Source of the DNA: Burkholderiales bacterium
Lineage (GTDB): Bacteria > Pseudomonadota > Gammaproteobacteria > Burkholderiales > Burkholderiaceae_C
DNA: 52,539 nucleotides
Reading direction: 5' to 3'
NCBI GenBank assembly: GCA_947381415.1
Contig: CANCVB010000019.1
Span: forward strand, 1-52,539
Shown here: in pieces, positions 50,775 to 52,539 of the stretch
Position numbering within the stretch: the stretch's first letter is position 1
How the letters are laid out: each line of letters begins with the position of its first letter
Position numbers and translations under genes: made by a program
Notes under the pieces: model-generated
Told to the model about the DNA's origin: nothing
Databases searched by the model: none
The model's input: the letters and a program-made list of their open reading frames with translations, nothing else

Positions 50775-51074
50775 ATGAGCGCTTCAGCCACACCGCCCGC
50801 TTCCGACGACCCGCGCAAAGACACGCTGATCGAGTACCCCAGCATCTTTCCCATCAAGGTCATGGGTGCATCGCACGATGGTTTTGTTCATGCCATGGTG
50901 CAAGTGGCGCAGCAGTTTGACCCCGGCTTTGATGCCGCCACGGTCGAATTGCGGCCCAGCAAAGGCGGCAAGTATTTAGGCGTGACTTTGTCGGTGACGG
51001 CCACCAGCCGTGAACAGTTGGACGATTTGTACCTCGCCTTGACCTCGCACCCGATGGTCAAAATCGTTCTGTAA
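50775..51074 (+). CDS. ybeD: YbeD/DUF493 protein
   Basis: The 99-residue protein has the DUF493 pattern YPSIFPIKVMGASHDGF and SLTVTATSREQLDDLYLAL-like C-terminal half. ACT-like fold; role in lipoate metabolism is suggested only by its constant place before lipB. It precedes lipB by 9 bp. Confidence 0.9.
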   Translation: MSASATPPASDDPRKDTLIEYPSIFPIKVMGASHDGFVHAMVQVAQQFDPGFDAATVELRPSKGGKYLGVTLSVTATSREQLDDLYLALTSHPMVKIVL

Positions 51075-51083
51075 GGCTTGACC

Positions 51084-51752
51084 ATGGACTTGCGCAACTG
51101 GGGACGGGTGGACTACCTGTCCACCTATGCGGCCATGCAAACCTTCACCGATGATCGCCACGAAAGCACCCTTGATGCCTTGTGGCTGGCCGAGCACCTG
51201 CCGGTCTTTACCCAGGGATTGGCCGGTCTGGCAGGCCATGTATTGAACGCGGGCGACATCCCCGTGATCGCGACCAACCGCGGCGGACAAGTGACCTACC
51301 ACGGCCCAGGTCAGGTGATGGCGTACCCCATGATTGACCTCAAGCGCGCGGGCTATTACGTCAAAGAGTACGTCTACAAGCTCGAAGAAGCCGTGATCCG
51401 CACCCTGGCCCATGTGGGCGTGACGGGTCACCGCGTGGCGGGGGCACCTGGTATCTATGTGCGGCTGGACGACCCGTTTGCCCACACAGCCTTGGTGGGG
51501 CCTGCGGACCCGAACGACCCGTTCAAAGGCCTTGGCAAGATCAGCGCGTTGGGCATCAAGGTCAGCCGCCATTGCACTTACCACGGCTTGGCGCTGAACG
51601 TGGCCATGGACTTGTCGCCGTTTGAATGCATCAATCCGTGTGGTTATGTCGGTTTGCGGGCCGTGGACCTTTCTACAATCGGGGTACAGGTGTCGTGGTC
51701 AGAAGCTGCGAACCTCTTGAGCCAAAAGCTCATGGCCCTTTTAGCCCCTTGA
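51084..51752 (+). CDS. lipB: Octanoyl-[acyl-carrier-protein]:protein octanoyltransferase
   Basis: The 222-residue enzyme transfers octanoate from ACP to lipoyl domains. It contains [17 protein letters not shown], the catalytic Lys in [11 protein letters not shown] and the catalytic Cys in [12 protein letters not shown] 51084 has AAGG 7 bp upstream; an open TTG is at 51078. Operon ybeD-lipB-lipA. Confidence 0.96.
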   Translation: MDLRNWGRVDYLSTYAAMQTFTDDRHESTLDALWLAEHLPVFTQGLAGLAGHVLNAGDIPVIATNRGGQVTYHGPGQVMAYPMIDLKRAGYYVKEYVYKLEEAVIRTLAHVGVTGHRVAGAPGIYVRLDDPFAHTALVGPADPNDPFKGLGKISALGIKVSRHCTYHGLALNVAMDLSPFECINPCGYVGLRAVDLSTIGVQVSWSEAANLLSQKLMALLAP

Positions 51753-51762
51753 AAAATCCATC

Positions 51763-52539
51763 ATGACGACTCCTAACGTGGTGCGCGAAGCACAATCGGT
51801 CGAGAACTACGACCCCACAGCCAAGCAAAAGGCCGCCGCCAAACTCTCGCGCATACCGGTCAAAGTCGAGGCGGGCGAAGTGCTCAAAAAGCCCGACTGG
51901 ATCCGTGTCAAGGCCGGCTCACCGACCACCCGGTTTTATGAAATCAAAGATGTTCTGCGGGCCAATAAACTGGTCACCGTGTGCGAAGAGGCCAGCTGCC
52001 CCAACATTGGCGAATGCTTTGGCAAGGGCACGGCCACCTTCATGATCATGGGCGACAAGTGCACCCGCCGTTGCCCGTTTTGCGATGTGGGCCATGGCCG
52101 CCCCGACCCGCTGGATGTGAACGAGCCTGAGAACTTGGCCAAGACCATTGCGCAGCTCAAGTTGCAGTACGTGGTGATCACCAGCGTGGACCGTGACGAC
52201 TTGCGCGACGGCGGCAGCCAGCATTTTGTGGATTGCATCAGCCGCACGCGCGCGCTGTCACCCCAAACGCAAATCGAAATCCTGGTGCCCGATTTCCGTG
52301 GGCGCGATGACCGCGCCTTGGACATTTTGAAAGCCGCGCCACCCGACGTCATGAACCACAACATGGAAACCGTGCCCCGCCTGTACAAAGAAGCTCGCCC
52401 CGGCTCGGACTATGCGTTCTCATTGAATTTGCTCAAAAAGTTCAAAGCACTGTTTCCCAATGTGCCGACCAAAAGCGGCCTGATGGTGGGCCTGGGCGAG
52501 ACGGACGAAGAAATTCTGGACGTCATGCGCGATATGCGT
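51763..52539 (+). CDS. lipA: Lipoyl synthase, partial (C-terminal end missing)
   Basis: The first 259 codons are in the window and the frame continues past the right edge. This radical-SAM enzyme inserts two sulfurs into octanoyl groups. The auxiliary cluster Cys (C74, C79, C85) and the radical-SAM CxxxCxxC (C100, C104, C107) are intact. It starts 10 bp after lipB. Nothing suggests a break before the edge. Confidence 0.96.
   Translation, partial: MTTPNVVREAQSVENYDPTAKQKAAAKLSRIPVKVEAGEVLKKPDWIRVKAGSPTTRFYEIKDVLRANKLVTVCEEASCPNIGECFGKGTATFMIMGDKCTRRCPFCDVGHGRPDPLDVNEPENLAKTIAQLKLQYVVITSVDRDDLRDGGSQHFVDCISRTRALSPQTQIEILVPDFRGRDDRALDILKAAPPDVMNHNMETVPRLYKEARPGSDYAFSLNLLKKFKALFPNVPTKSGLMVGLGETDEEILDVMRDMR

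Overview
The window reads as a chromosome segment of a betaproteobacterium of the order Burkholderiales, most likely family Comamonadaceae (Limnohabitans- or Rhodoferax-like). This is inferred from the protein sequences, the gene order (yggT-recG-oxyR-ubiA, queA-tgt, yraN-diaA-dolP, atpIBEFHAGDC, ybeD-lipB-lipA), the PhaM-type granule protein and the red-type RuBisCO operon. Coding density is very high: there is no gene-free stretch longer than about 215 bases, and no insertion sequence, phage, CRISPR array or rRNA was seen.

Layout. 1-710: start of a spc-type ribosomal operon (rplN, partial rplX) divergent from glpK. 711-3360: glpK, proC and a small Lys-rich exported peptide, closed by a strong terminator. 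3359-7935: a minus-strand operon yggT-recG-oxyR-ubiA. 8021-10291: queA-tgt. 10305-10930: a MazEF toxin-antitoxin pair with direct repeats at its promoter. 11044-13228: a GST, an alpha/beta hydrolase and PhaM. 13239-21351: a copper-acquisition region. It holds two TonB-dependent receptors (one with the CxxxM and HxM copper motifs of OprC), a copper-uptake-associated protein, a PCu(A)C chaperone, two nearly identical DUF2946-type genes, an unlisted 48-residue membrane peptide and a dedicated tonB-exbB-exbD set. 21360-29062: mixed metabolism (enoyl-CoA hydratase family, DksA-like protein, FAH-family hydrolase, glcD, PNPOx-like protein, yggS, pilT). 29101-32555: a GlxR/GarR-type reductase, dolP, diaA, yraN and rsmI.

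32559-41311 is a carbon-fixation block: divergent cbbR and cbbL-cbbS-cbbX-cbbY-fbp-prk-fba, followed by a D-2-hydroxyacid (glycerate-type) dehydrogenase. The regulator-promoter gap carries an 8-bp inverted repeat overlapping the predicted cbbL -35 box. Together with glcD and the tartronate-semialdehyde-reductase-like gene elsewhere in the window, this suggests Calvin-cycle fixation with glycolate salvage. 41329-42047: tRNA-Arg(CCG) and a membrane-anchored cytochrome c. 42016-50209: the complete F1Fo ATP synthase operon with its promoter; two genes of uncertain role follow atpC almost without a gap. 50310-52539: a CopD-like membrane protein, ybeD, lipB and a lipA cut by the window end.

The most unusual part is the copper region. 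It is visibly more AT-rich than its surroundings, contains a 348-bp duplication (342/348 identical), and has a different intrinsic-terminator-like hairpin at the equivalent place in front of each receptor gene, followed by the same 19-base leader with the ribosome binding site.
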